DNA of 34,250 nt from an uncultured Lactobacillus sp. GTDB taxonomy: Bacteria > Bacillota > Bacilli > Lactobacillales > Lactobacillaceae. Position numbers and translations under genes: made by a program. The notes under the pieces were generated by a model. It saw only the letters and a program-made list of their open reading frames with translations, made no database searches and was not told the origin of the DNA. Positions 24,708 through 32,146 of the stretch are shown here, in pieces (the stretch's first letter is position 1; each line of letters begins with the position of its first letter). Location: positions 1 through 34,250 of the forward strand of contig CAMLMR010000007.1 of the NCBI GenBank assembly GCA_946481335.1, given 5' to 3'.

Positions 24708-24946
24708 CAACAAAAAAAGCCCCATCCCAAAAGGGACGAAGCTTCGCGGTACCACCCTAGTTTATAAGCTAATGTTCATAGCTCATACACTCTAAATCCA
24801 TAACGGTGGAATACCGGATTATTTTTCGTTAATTGTAACTCCCAATATCAGTTCAGAAAATGAATTCAGCTGACTTAATGACTACTCTCATCAAATATAG
24901 TCTTTCTGTACTATCTGTCGCCTACTAATTTTTCTTCAACACATTT
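24708..24946 (-). ncRNA. T-box riboswitch controlling pheST (tRNA-Phe sensing)
   Basis: The reverse strand contains the hallmark T-box AGGGTGGTACCGCG (24745-24758), whose TGGT bulge pairs with the ACCA end of uncharged tRNA. About 190 nt of structured leader (stem I and others) precede it. Downstream, GTCCCT can pair either with the AGGG of the T-box (antiterminator) or with GGGAT in the terminator. Phenylalanine specificity is inferred from pheST; I could not place the UUC specifier with certainty, although a UUC lies in GAATTC around 24861-24867. Low charging of tRNA-Phe should allow read-through into pheS. Confidence 0.93.
24713..24742 (-). terminator. T-box-regulated terminator before pheS
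   Basis: On the reverse strand GCTTCGTCCC pairs with GGGATGGGGC (10 bp with three G-T pairs) around TTTT, followed by seven T. It competes with the T-box antiterminator. Confidence 0.88.
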
Positions 24947-24952
24947 AATTAA

Positions 24953-24981
24953 ATAATATCTTAAAAATACTAACCGGTCAA
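24953..24981 (-). promoter_or_regulatory. Promoter of the pheS T-box transcript
   Basis: The reverse strand has TTGACC (24976-24981), a 17-bp spacer and TATTAT (24953-24958), each one base off consensus. The -35 is two bases from the stop codon of the upstream HxlR gene. Confidence 0.78.
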
Positions 24982-24983
24982 GG

Positions 24984-25331
24984 TTAATCGTTAATATCAC
25001 ACCATTGGTCTGACCAGTCATGAATTTGTTCCATGATTGGGCCTAGCGCTTCGCCTTTTTCAGTTAATTCATATTGAATTAATGAAGAATCACAAAAGGT
25101 TCTACGGGTGATGATACCATCTTCTTCAAGTTCTTTTAGTCTTTCAACCAATACACGATCGCTGCACTTAGAAACTACGTTAGCAATACACTTGAATCTT
25201 TGTGGTCCATTTACCAATAATGTTTCAATAATCAAACCATTCCATTTCTTGCCTAGCATTTGAAAAGTTTGTTCGAATTTTGGACACAAATGAAAATCAA
25301 TGGTTGTACTCATTTGACTGTCTTTTGCCAT
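24984..25331 (-). CDS. HxlR family winged-helix transcriptional regulator
   Basis: 115 residues, the usual HxlR length. LGKKWNGLIIETLLVNGPQRF (split over about 27-47) is the family signature, followed by the recognition helix region SDRVLVERLKELEEDGIITR and a beta wing. Three cysteines (two of them C16 and C48) could sense redox or electrophiles as in some HxlR proteins; this is speculative. The target is unknown. GGAGG precedes the ATG. It is the last gene of the run trmH-like, HD hydrolase, HxlR, 13 bp after the HD gene. No terminator follows before the pheS promoter. Confidence 0.88.
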   Translation of the reverse strand: MAKDSQMSTTIDFHLCPKFEQTFQMLGKKWNGLIIETLLVNGPQRFKCIANVVSKCSDRVLVERLKELEEDGIITRRTFCDSSLIQYELTEKGEALGPIMEQIHDWSDQWCDIND

Positions 25332-25344
25332 GAATTAACCTCCT

Positions 25345-25836
25345 TTATAATGTTTTACTTTTAATTTTATTTTTGATAAATCGATATTTTGGTGCGAAAT
25401 ATTCTCGAATAGCATCATAGTCATCGATAAGTGAAACAACCACGCTTTCTGCATACTTAGGCTTCGTTAAAGTTAACCCCCACATATGCTTAGTAATGAT
25501 GTCTCTTTCTTTATCATTTAACTTTGTAATCTTTTCAGCGTTTCTAAGAGCTACTCTAGGGTGCATATAAGCATGCGAACCCAATCTAAACTTGCTTACT
25601 CGCCAATCGTAGAAGAATAGGTCATGAAGCAATCCACCACGTGCAGTGGCCTTAGCATCTAGTCCAAATTTCTTTGCAACCAGGTAGCTTTCGTATGAAA
25701 CGTTAATACAATGCTGTAAACGAGTTGATGAATGATGTTGGATATAGTTATCTAGTCTCAATACTTCTGGACTTTTTAGTAAATCAGAAACATAGCTAAC
25801 ATATTCTTTATCATTTCGCCATGCATCTTCTTTCAA
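25345..25836 (-). CDS. HD domain phosphohydrolase
   Basis: 163 residues. Metal-binding HD signature residues are H42 (RLQHCINVS), H71-D72 (GGLLHDLFFYDW) and D138 or D139 (SLIDDYDA); H92 and H117 (TKHMWG) add to the metal site, a pattern typical of YedJ/HDIG-type hydrolases acting on nucleotides. The substrate cannot be predicted. The start is TTG 25834-25836, with AGGAG 8 nt upstream and no better alternative. It lies 24 bp after the RNA methyltransferase gene and 13 bp before the HxlR gene, so the three are probably cotranscribed. Confidence 0.88.
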   Translation of the reverse strand: MKEDAWRNDKEYVSYVSDLLKSPEVLRLDNYIQHHSSTRLQHCINVSYESYLVAKKFGLDAKATARGGLLHDLFFYDWRVSKFRLGSHAYMHPRVALRNAEKITKLNDKERDIITKHMWGLTLTKPKYAESVVVSLIDDYDAIREYFAPKYRFIKNKIKSKTL

Positions 25837-25860
25837 TATACTATCTCCTAACTCAATAAT

Positions 25861-26631
25861 TTATTTTTTAAGATGGAACATTGCGATACCAGCAGCAATC
25901 GCTACATTTAGAGATTCTGCCTTCCCTTTGATAGGAATATATAAATTTTTAGTGGTTTGGTCAAGTATTTTATCTTGCATCCCATTACCTTCATTTCCCA
26001 TAACTAAGGCAAATGCATCTTGTTTTTCAATCTGATCGTAACTCACTGCTTCGGGGTTTAATTCAGTTCCATAAACCGGAACATCGTTTTCCTTAAACTT
26101 GTGAATCCAATCAAGTAAGTCGCCTTCCAGTAGTTTTAAGTGGAATTGGCTGCCCTGCATAGAACGTAATACCTTAGGATTGAATTGGCTTGATGTCCCT
26201 TCACCAAAGATAACTCCATCAAATCCGGCTGCATCTGCGGTTCTAACCATTGTTCCGATATTTCCAGGATCTTGAATTTGGTCCAATAGAAGCCATGATC
26301 CATTCATATCCAATGAATCAAAATGATCTTCTTTTGGTAATTCAACAATCCCAAAGATTCCTTGAGGTGTTGAGGTTGATCCTAGCACTTCCGAAACGTC
26401 ATCGGTAATTTCGATGATTTCGCCATCAAAAGAATCAACTTCAGTTTGATGTAATTCGTATTGTTTACTAGTTGTTAGAATTACTTCAACATTTTGATTA
26501 GCATTAATTGCTTCAGAAACCAAATGCCAGCTTTCTAATATATATTGATTACTATTTACACGGCCCTTTTTTGTTTTTAACTTAGACCATTTCTTTACTC
26601 GTTCATTTTTTGCAGAAACAATTTTTTCCAT
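25861..26631 (-). CDS. TrmH/SpoU family RNA 2'-O-methyltransferase
   Basis: 256 residues from ATG 26629-26631, beginning MEKIVSAKNERVKKWSKL, the usual N terminus for this group (B. subtilis YsgA-like). An L30e-like substrate-binding domain (about 20-95) is followed by the SPOUT knot: LDQIQDPGNIGTMVRTADAA (motif 1), VMGNEGNGM (motif 2) and IPIKGKAESLNVAIAAGIAM (motif 3). Expected to methylate a ribose in rRNA or tRNA; the exact site is unknown. The frame is open for 49 more codons upstream, but that part overlaps the divergent acylphosphatase gene and has no family similarity. Confidence 0.93.
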   Translation of the reverse strand: MEKIVSAKNERVKKWSKLKTKKGRVNSNQYILESWHLVSEAINANQNVEVILTTSKQYELHQTEVDSFDGEIIEITDDVSEVLGSTSTPQGIFGIVELPKEDHFDSLDMNGSWLLLDQIQDPGNIGTMVRTADAAGFDGVIFGEGTSSQFNPKVLRSMQGSQFHLKLLEGDLLDWIHKFKENDVPVYGTELNPEAVSYDQIEKQDAFALVMGNEGNGMQDKILDQTTKNLYIPIKGKAESLNVAIAAGIAMFHLKK

Positions 26632-26733
26632 TACTGGATATGACCCCTTTAAATTAATTATCTTTCCTATTATTTTATCATAATAATCGGATAAAACATA
26701 TATGTTACTATTGTTTAGTAAGGAGGAATAAAT

Positions 26734-27009
26734 ATGATCAGAAAAAACGTTGAAATTATTGTTTTCGGTAAAGTCCAAGGTGTTGGTTTCAGATACAGCA
26801 CTAAAAATGTAGCAGACCGCCTAAATTTAAATGGTTCTGTTCAAAACTTAAGAGATGGAACGGTATTAATTCACGTCAATGGTGACAAAACAACGGTCGA
26901 TGAATTCATTTCTGAAATAAAAGATTCTCCTACACCATACGGAAGAGTCGATAATATCCAAATAACTGATATTAAAGAAACTCAAAATAAAGGGTTTATA
27001 GTAAAATAA
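26734..27009 (+). CDS. acyP: Acylphosphatase
   Basis: 91 residues, the normal size. The signature GKVQGVGFRYSTKNVAD carries the phosphate-binding arginine R20, and GSVQNLRDGTV the catalytic asparagine N38. It hydrolyses acyl phosphates such as acetyl phosphate or carbamoyl phosphate. AAGGAGG lies 7 nt before the ATG. It is divergent from the trmH-like gene and followed by yidC on the same strand, an order known from other lactobacilli. No terminator separates it from yidC. Confidence 0.95.
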   Translation: MIRKNVEIIVFGKVQGVGFRYSTKNVADRLNLNGSVQNLRDGTVLIHVNGDKTTVDEFISEIKDSPTPYGRVDNIQITDIKETQNKGFIVK

Positions 27010-27022
27010 TTCGTGTTTTTAT

Positions 27023-27051
27023 CTGATATAATTCCATTTTTCTGGTATTAT
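27023..27051 (+). promoter_or_regulatory. Probable promoter of yidC
   Basis: CTGATA (27023-27028), a 17-bp spacer and TATTAT (27046-27051) with an extended TGG before the -10. A 17-bp palindrome begins directly after the -10. Confidence 0.5.
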
Positions 27052-27068
27052 TGTAAATGAAATTTACA
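27052..27068. promoter_or_regulatory. Palindrome overlapping the predicted yidC transcription start
   Basis: TGTAAAT-GAA-ATTTACA, seven-base perfect arms with a 3-bp centre, immediately after the yidC -10. The position suits a repressor operator, or a hairpin at the very 5' end of the mRNA. No regulator is recognised. Confidence 0.35.
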
Positions 27069-27084
27069 GGAAAGGTTTTTTGTA

Positions 27085-28014
27085 ATGAAAAAATTAAAAA
27101 GATTTAGTGCCCTATCTTTGATTGGAGCAATGGCGTTAGTCCTATCAGGATGTGTACGTGTCGATTCAAACGGTAAACCATATGGGCTTACATATGAGTA
27201 CCTTGCTGTACCTGGTCAACACATTTTAGACTTTATCGCTAAGATCTTCGGTGGATATGGTTGGGCGATTATCATTCTAACAATCATCGTTAGAATGGTG
27301 CTACTTCCCGCTATGATTAGTCAAACTAAGAAATCAACTATCATGCAGGAAAAAATGAGCTTCATTAAGCCTAAGATGCAAGAAATTCAACAAAGACAAA
27401 AAAATGCTTCTTCAAAAGAAGAACAAATGAAGATTCAACAAGAAATGATGCAACTATACAAGGATAACAATATCAACATGGCCGGTGGAATTGGTTGTCT
27501 ACCATTGATTATCCAAATGCCTGTCTACATTGCTTTGTATAACGCAATTCGTTTCTCACAAGAAGTTTCACACACAATGTTCTTAGGTGTAAAACTTGGT
27601 GATAAGAGTCTAATCTTAGTTGCATTATCATTCTTAGCGTATGTTCTTCAAGGATACCTAATGACTTTAGGTCTTCCAGAAGATCAAAAGAAGCAAATGA
27701 AGATGATGTCATACTTTACACCTATCATGATTGTATTAGTAACATTCAGCGCCCCAGCTGGACTAGGCATCTACTTCTTCATTAGTGGATTGTTTGCTTG
27801 TCTACAAACAGCAATCATTAACATGTATCGTCCAAAGATTAGAGCTGAAGTTGCCGCACAAGCAGCAGAACAAGCTCAAAGTGATGAAAAAGTAATTCTA
27901 CATGACGTCGAGGAAGAAGATTCAACCGATGAACCTGAACAAATTGAATCTGTAGAAGAACATGACACACACGAAGATTTAAGAAAACGTAACTCAGGTA
28001 AACAAAATAGATAG
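27085..28014 (+). CDS. yidC: Membrane protein insertase YidC/Oxa1 (lipoprotein type)
   Basis: 309 residues. A lipoprotein signal (residues 1-22) ends in the lipobox LSGC, so C23 should be lipidated. Five membrane segments of the Oxa1 core follow, including WAIIILTIIVRMVLLP (the hydrophilic-groove arginine lies in IIVRM), CLPLIIQMPVYIALYNAI and the later segments. The C-terminal tail is first acidic (EEEDSTDEPEQIESVEE) and then basic (RKRNSGKQ), as in the YidC2 forms that bind ribosomes. It inserts membrane proteins alone or with SecYEG. AGGAAAGG precedes the ATG. rnpA and rpmH are not adjacent, so this is probably the second YidC copy of the genome, the yidC2-like one. Confidence 0.94.
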   Translation: MKKLKRFSALSLIGAMALVLSGCVRVDSNGKPYGLTYEYLAVPGQHILDFIAKIFGGYGWAIIILTIIVRMVLLPAMISQTKKSTIMQEKMSFIKPKMQEIQQRQKNASSKEEQMKIQQEMMQLYKDNNINMAGGIGCLPLIIQMPVYIALYNAIRFSQEVSHTMFLGVKLGDKSLILVALSFLAYVLQGYLMTLGLPEDQKKQMKMMSYFTPIMIVLVTFSAPAGLGIYFFISGLFACLQTAIINMYRPKIRAEVAAQAAEQAQSDEKVILHDVEEEDSTDEPEQIESVEEHDTHEDLRKRNSGKQNR

Positions 28015-28020
28015 ATAAAT

Positions 28021-28053
28021 AAAAAAGCACCTTTTTTCAAAGGTGTTTTTTTT
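28021..28053. terminator. Terminator after yidC (also usable by the converging epimerase gene)
   Basis: CACCTTT and AAAGGTG form the core stem, extended by A and T runs on each side. It starts 7 bp after the yidC stop and lies 12 bp before the end of the converging gene. Confidence 0.85.
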
Positions 28054-28064
28054 ATTGCGTATTT

Positions 28065-28940
28065 TTAGAAGAATGATAAGTCGAACTTAGCGACAAACTT
28101 TTTGTTTGGACTAATGTTGTTAATTCCAACCTTATGTTCAATCTTACCGTCAGTATGAATATCATCAGCAATTCCCCACCATGGTTCAAGACAAACAAAT
28201 GGTGCATCCTTAGCTGACCAAATTCCACCATATTCGGTATTATAACCTGTCATAGTAACCCCATGGTTAGAGACATCGCTGCTTAATGTTGTTGTGAATT
28301 CACGATTTTTAATTTCAATTACCTTAGCATCGTCGTAAAACAATTCAGGAGATAACTGAATTGGTTGATCTAACTCAATCTTTTCAATGCTTTCTAAAAT
28401 TGCATAAGGGACGTCAAATTGAATTTGATCATATACTCCCTTGTTATCAAATTTTACAGAATAATCTTCGTATTTTTCGCTGCCATCTTTAAGTAGTGGC
28501 AAATTAAATGCAGGATGGGCACCCACTGAAAAGTACATTTCTTTATCATCTGTATTATAAACATTGATGTTGGTGGATAGTTTATGATCAATCAATTCAT
28601 AACGAACAATCAACTTGAAATTAAAAGGATACATTGATTTAGTTTGATCGTTACTAACAAGTTGTAATTCTATTGAATCATTATTTTGATTAATAACTTC
28701 AAATTCCATATCGCGTGCAAAACCATGTTGACCCATTTCAAATGTTTTGCTGTCATAAGTATAATGATTGTCCTTTAAGCGGCCAACAATTGGAAATAGA
28801 ATTGGCGCATGACGACCCCAATATTTTTTGTCACCAGACCAAATGTATTCAATACCGTTTGCTCCAGTAACGCGATTAATTTCAGCTCCACGTGTATTAA
28901 TATTAACCTTTAGGTATTCATTACTAATTGTTTTAATCAT
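28065..28940 (-). CDS. Aldose 1-epimerase family protein (LacX-like)
   Basis: 291 residues of the galactose mutarotase-like fold, in the LacX/YeaD-type branch. The N terminus has NTRGAEINRVTGANGIEYIW and the motif GRHAPILFPIVGRLKDNHY with substrate-binding H and R. VGAHPAFNLP carries the expected catalytic histidine, and LEPWWGIADD holds the matching glutamate (E of LEPW). It interconverts sugar anomers; the sugar is unknown. GGGGGGAG lies just before the ATG. It is a single gene with its own promoter, which contains a cre-like site, so repression by CcpA when preferred sugars are present is likely. It converges with yidC. Confidence 0.9.
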   Translation of the reverse strand: MIKTISNEYLKVNINTRGAEINRVTGANGIEYIWSGDKKYWGRHAPILFPIVGRLKDNHYTYDSKTFEMGQHGFARDMEFEVINQNNDSIELQLVSNDQTKSMYPFNFKLIVRYELIDHKLSTNINVYNTDDKEMYFSVGAHPAFNLPLLKDGSEKYEDYSVKFDNKGVYDQIQFDVPYAILESIEKIELDQPIQLSPELFYDDAKVIEIKNREFTTTLSSDVSNHGVTMTGYNTEYGGIWSAKDAPFVCLEPWWGIADDIHTDGKIEHKVGINNISPNKKFVAKFDLSFF

Positions 28941-28969
28941 AATCTCCCCCCTAACTAATCTGTACGTCT

Positions 28970-28999
28970 ATTTTACAATAAAGCGCTTTCATAATGCAA
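28970..28999 (-). promoter_or_regulatory. Promoter of the aldose 1-epimerase gene
   Basis: The reverse strand has TTGCAT (28994-28999), an 18-bp spacer and TAAAAT (28970-28975). The cre-like site fills the spacer. Confidence 0.6.
28978..28992. promoter_or_regulatory. Probable cre (CcpA operator)
   Basis: The reverse strand reads ATGAAAGCGCTTTAT. The palindromic core AAAGCGCTTT and flanking TGA match the cre consensus TGNAANCGNTNNCA except at the last positions. It sits between -35 and -10, where binding of CcpA would block RNA polymerase. Confidence 0.68.
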
Positions 29000-29007
29000 T
29001 TGTTACA

Positions 29008-29919
29008 TCAAGATCTTGGAAAAAACTTATTATAATCACGCAATAAATGTTCATTCGAAACATGTGTATAAATCTGAGTTGTAGATAAACTACTATGTCC
29101 TAGTAGTTCTTGGACTGTTCTCAAATCAGCACCATTATTCAACATCTCTGTTGCAAAGGTATGGCGCAACATATGCGGATGAATGTTAGTTGTTAAAGAA
29201 GTTTGCTTAACAATTGTATCTAACACATATTCTACTCCACGACTAGTTAACTCGTCACCATATTGGTTTACAAATACATAATCGTGATGCTTATGATATT
29301 TATTTACTAGCAAATCACGACACTTAGTTTTATATTCCTTCAATGCCTTTATCAAATAATTACCAAATGGTAAGTATCTTTGTTTATTTCCCTTACCAAT
29401 TACTTTGATAATTCTATTATCAAAATCAATATCACTAAATTGTAAGTTAACGCACTCACTTACACGCATCCCAGTATCATATAAAATTTCGATAATCGCG
29501 TAATTTCGATAGCTAAGCATTTCATTTTTACCATGTTTAGCAGCCTCAAATAGTTCATATAATTCCTTTTGATAAAAGAATCGCGGTAAGTGATTAGGAT
29601 GTTTTTTTAAATTCACTTGATCAAACGGATTTTGCGTACAAACATCGTTTCTTTCCAAAAAATGAAAAAAAGAGCGAAGAGACGAGATCTTTCGAATAAC
29701 AGTGTTTCTACTTTCATCGCGTTTTTTTAGAATCGTTAGATAGTTGCTTACATCCAAATCATCTGTTTCTTGTATCGTTCTATCCTCATCCGATAACGTT
29801 TTTACGAATTCATTGATATCAGATTGATATGCCTTTGCGGTATTATCAGAATATTGACGTTCATTGATTAAATATTCCATGTACCATTCAATTAATTCTT
29901 CATCTTGATATTTTTTCAT
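29008..29919 (-). CDS. xerC: Tyrosine recombinase XerC (chromosome dimer resolution)
   Basis: 303 residues. The N-terminal SAM-like core-binding domain (1-105) is followed by the catalytic domain with the complete set: R152 (GMRVSE), K176 (IGKGNK), H249 and R252 (HMLRHTF), H275 (GHSSLS) and nucleophile Y284 (IYTHV). It acts with XerD (or alone) at dif during division. Position next to topA supports XerC over a phage integrase; no phage genes or att-like repeats are near. In many Lactobacillales trmFO lies between topA and xerC, and hslVU follows; both are missing here. The stop is 8 bp before the -35 of the epimerase promoter, and no terminator is seen. Confidence 0.92.
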   Translation of the reverse strand: MKKYQDEELIEWYMEYLINERQYSDNTAKAYQSDINEFVKTLSDEDRTIQETDDLDVSNYLTILKKRDESRNTVIRKISSLRSFFHFLERNDVCTQNPFDQVNLKKHPNHLPRFFYQKELYELFEAAKHGKNEMLSYRNYAIIEILYDTGMRVSECVNLQFSDIDFDNRIIKVIGKGNKQRYLPFGNYLIKALKEYKTKCRDLLVNKYHKHHDYVFVNQYGDELTSRGVEYVLDTIVKQTSLTTNIHPHMLRHTFATEMLNNGADLRTVQELLGHSSLSTTQIYTHVSNEHLLRDYNKFFPRS

Positions 29920-29946
29920 TGTCTATCTCTCTTATCTTATTAAACT

Positions 29947-29983
29947 AATAGCCCCTAAAAATTGGAAATCTTTAGGGGCTATT
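29947..29983. other. Long perfect hairpin between topA and xerC
   Basis: AATAGCCCCTAAA and TTTAGGGGCTATT form a 13-bp perfect stem with an 11-nt loop, beginning 2 bp after the topA TAG. The reverse strand continues AGTTTAATAAG, which is not a T run, so it is not a standard terminator. It may be a weak terminator, an mRNA-stabilising structure, or a processing site between the two genes. Confidence 0.6.
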
Positions 29984-29985
29984 AA

Positions 29986-32094
29986 CTATTTTTGTACGGC
30001 TTCTTCGTAATCACCGTTAGGACATACCACTTGGGTACCACCTTTAATTTTCTTTTCTACTAAGAAGTTTCCATCCTTAGGACAGTCTCTTCCGATTGGC
30101 TTATCCCATGTAACAAAGTCACATTCAGGATATCTTGAACAACCATAGAAAATACGGTTTTTCTTTGATTTACGTTCAATTACATCGCCCTTCTTACATT
30201 TTGGACATGTAACGCCAATCTTCTTGACGATAGCTTGTGTATTTCTACAATCTGGGAATCTTGAACAAGCATAGAACTTACCATATCTTCCCATCTTAAT
30301 AACCATCGGTGCTCCACAGACTTCACAGTTGTATCCAGCTGGTTCGTCTTTGATTTGAACATCTTCCATGTTCTTTTCAGCATTTTTAACTTCTTTTTCA
30401 AATGGTCTGAAGTATTTATCGACAACTTCTACCCAGTTTTGCTTAGCTTCTTCAATTTCATCCAAGTTATTTTCAAGGTCGGCAGTAAATTCAATGTTAA
30501 CGATATCAGGGAAATATTCTTCAATGATATTATTAACGATTTCACCTAGTTCAGTAGGTTCGAATCTTCTACCAACTAACTTAACGTAATATCTCTTTTG
30601 AATTGTACTTAAAGTTGGGGCGAAAGTAGATGGTCTACCAACACCATTTTCTTCGAGTGTTCTGATTAGCTTAGCTTCACTATATCTTGCAGGTGGTTGA
30701 GTAAAATGTTGATCAGGATTGTTCTTAGACATCTTAACTTCGTCACCCTTATTTAAATCAGGCAAGATGTTATCTTTTTCTTTTCCCTTGTTGTAAACCT
30801 TTAGGAAACCTTCGAACTTAAGCTTTGAACCATTTGCTCTAAAGTCAACACCGTTTTGTTCCATATCAACAGTCATTGTGTCCATAATTGCTGGTGTCAT
30901 TTGACTAGCCATGAATCTTGACCAGATAAGGTTGTATAACTTGTATTGATCGTTTGTTAGGTATTGCTTTAGACTAGCTGGTGTTCTCTTTACAGACGTT
31001 GGACGAATTGCTTCATGGGCATCTTGAGCACCTTCAGGCAATTTACCTCTAACCGGCTTAGTTGCAGCAAATTCAGCACCATATTTATTGTGAATAAATT
31101 CAGATGCTTCATGCTTAGCCAACGCAGAAATTCTGGTGGAATCAGTTCTCATGTAGGTGATTAAACCTTGGTTACCATCTTTACCAATGTTAATACCTTC
31201 ATACAATTGTTGAGCTGCCATCATGGTCTTACCAGTTTTGAAATTCAACTTAACGTTGGCATCTTGTTGCATTGTACTGGTAGTAAATGGTGGTTGAGGT
31301 TGTCTCTTACGTTCCTTTTTAACGACGTTTTTAACTTCAAAAGGTTTGCTCTTATCAAATTTTGCAAGAACAGATTGGACTTCATCATTGCTATTTAGTT
31401 CAGCCTTTTTAGCATTTACACCATAAAAACTAGCTTTAAATGCTTCACGTCCCTTTTTCATGTCAGCATCAATAGTCCAGTATTCCTTTGGAACGAATTC
31501 TTTAATTTCACGTTCTCTTTGAATAATTAACCATAGTGCGATTGATTGAACACGTCCGGCACTTAGGCCTTTTTTAACTTTTTTCCATAGTAATGGAGAA
31601 ATTGAGTAACCTACTAAACGGTCCAAAACACGACGAGCTTGTTGAGCATCAACTAAGTTCATGTCAATTTCTCGAGGGTTCTTAAATGCTTCTTTAACGG
31701 CATCCTTGGTGATTTCGTGGAAAGCAACACGGTTCTTGTCTTCTTCCTTTAAACCAAGTAAGTGTGATAAATGCCAAGCAATAGATTCACCTTCTCTATC
31801 CGGGTCAGATGCAAGGTAAACATTTTTGGCTTTTTTAGCTTCAGCCTTTAGTTCCTTGATTGTTTCACCTTTACCACGGATAGAAATGTAATGAGGTTCA
31901 AAATCGTTGTCGACATCTACACCCATCTTACTCTTAGGAAGATCTCTAACGTGTCCCTTACTAGCAATAACACGATAGGTTCTACCTAAATATTTTTGAA
32001 TGGTTTTAGCCTTGGTTGGAGATTCGACAATCACCAGTTTCTTTTTTGCCGACTGTCTTTTTTTCTTTGTTGTTGATTTTGTAGTAGTCGCCAT
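29986..32094 (-). CDS. topA: DNA topoisomerase I (type IA)
   Basis: 702 residues. It relaxes negative supercoils. The Toprim domain has [12 protein letters not shown] (E24) and ASDPDREGE (D97, D99, E101). The catalytic tyrosine is Y314 in [13 protein letters not shown]. The C-terminal part carries zinc-ribbon repeats: CEVCGAP...CSRFPDC and CPKCKKG...CSRYPEC are complete four-cysteine units, and a third (CPKDGN...CPNGD) keeps only two cysteines. The N terminus has a lysine-rich tail ([19 protein letters not shown]). GAGGG lies before the ATG. It lies 52 bp after dprA. Confidence 0.97.
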   Translation of the reverse strand: MATTTKSTTKKKRQSAKKKLVIVESPTKAKTIQKYLGRTYRVIASKGHVRDLPKSKMGVDVDNDFEPHYISIRGKGETIKELKAEAKKAKNVYLASDPDREGESIAWHLSHLLGLKEEDKNRVAFHEITKDAVKEAFKNPREIDMNLVDAQQARRVLDRLVGYSISPLLWKKVKKGLSAGRVQSIALWLIIQREREIKEFVPKEYWTIDADMKKGREAFKASFYGVNAKKAELNSNDEVQSVLAKFDKSKPFEVKNVVKKERKRQPQPPFTTSTMQQDANVKLNFKTGKTMMAAQQLYEGINIGKDGNQGLITYMRTDSTRISALAKHEASEFIHNKYGAEFAATKPVRGKLPEGAQDAHEAIRPTSVKRTPASLKQYLTNDQYKLYNLIWSRFMASQMTPAIMDTMTVDMEQNGVDFRANGSKLKFEGFLKVYNKGKEKDNILPDLNKGDEVKMSKNNPDQHFTQPPARYSEAKLIRTLEENGVGRPSTFAPTLSTIQKRYYVKLVGRRFEPTELGEIVNNIIEEYFPDIVNIEFTADLENNLDEIEEAKQNWVEVVDKYFRPFEKEVKNAEKNMEDVQIKDEPAGYNCEVCGAPMVIKMGRYGKFYACSRFPDCRNTQAIVKKIGVTCPKCKKGDVIERKSKKNRIFYGCSRYPECDFVTWDKPIGRDCPKDGNFLVEKKIKGGTQVVCPNGDYEEAVQK

Positions 32095-32146
32095 TTACAT
32101 CCCTCGTCATTTTATTTCTTAATTTATATCTCCCAAAGGCTATTTA

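Noticed and set aside
26632..26778. N-terminal extension of the SpoU methyltransferase by 49 codons
   Set aside because: It overlaps the divergent acylphosphatase start and has no similarity to the family; the ATG at 26631 fits the known N terminus.
29008..29919. Tyrosine recombinase as sign of a prophage or integrative element
   Set aside because: The gene sits beside topA in core order, has XerC features, and no phage, relaxase or att-like repeats are near.
29947..29983. Calling the topA-xerC hairpin a rho-independent terminator
   Set aside because: The transcribed strand has no U tract after the stem, so it is listed as a hairpin of unknown role.
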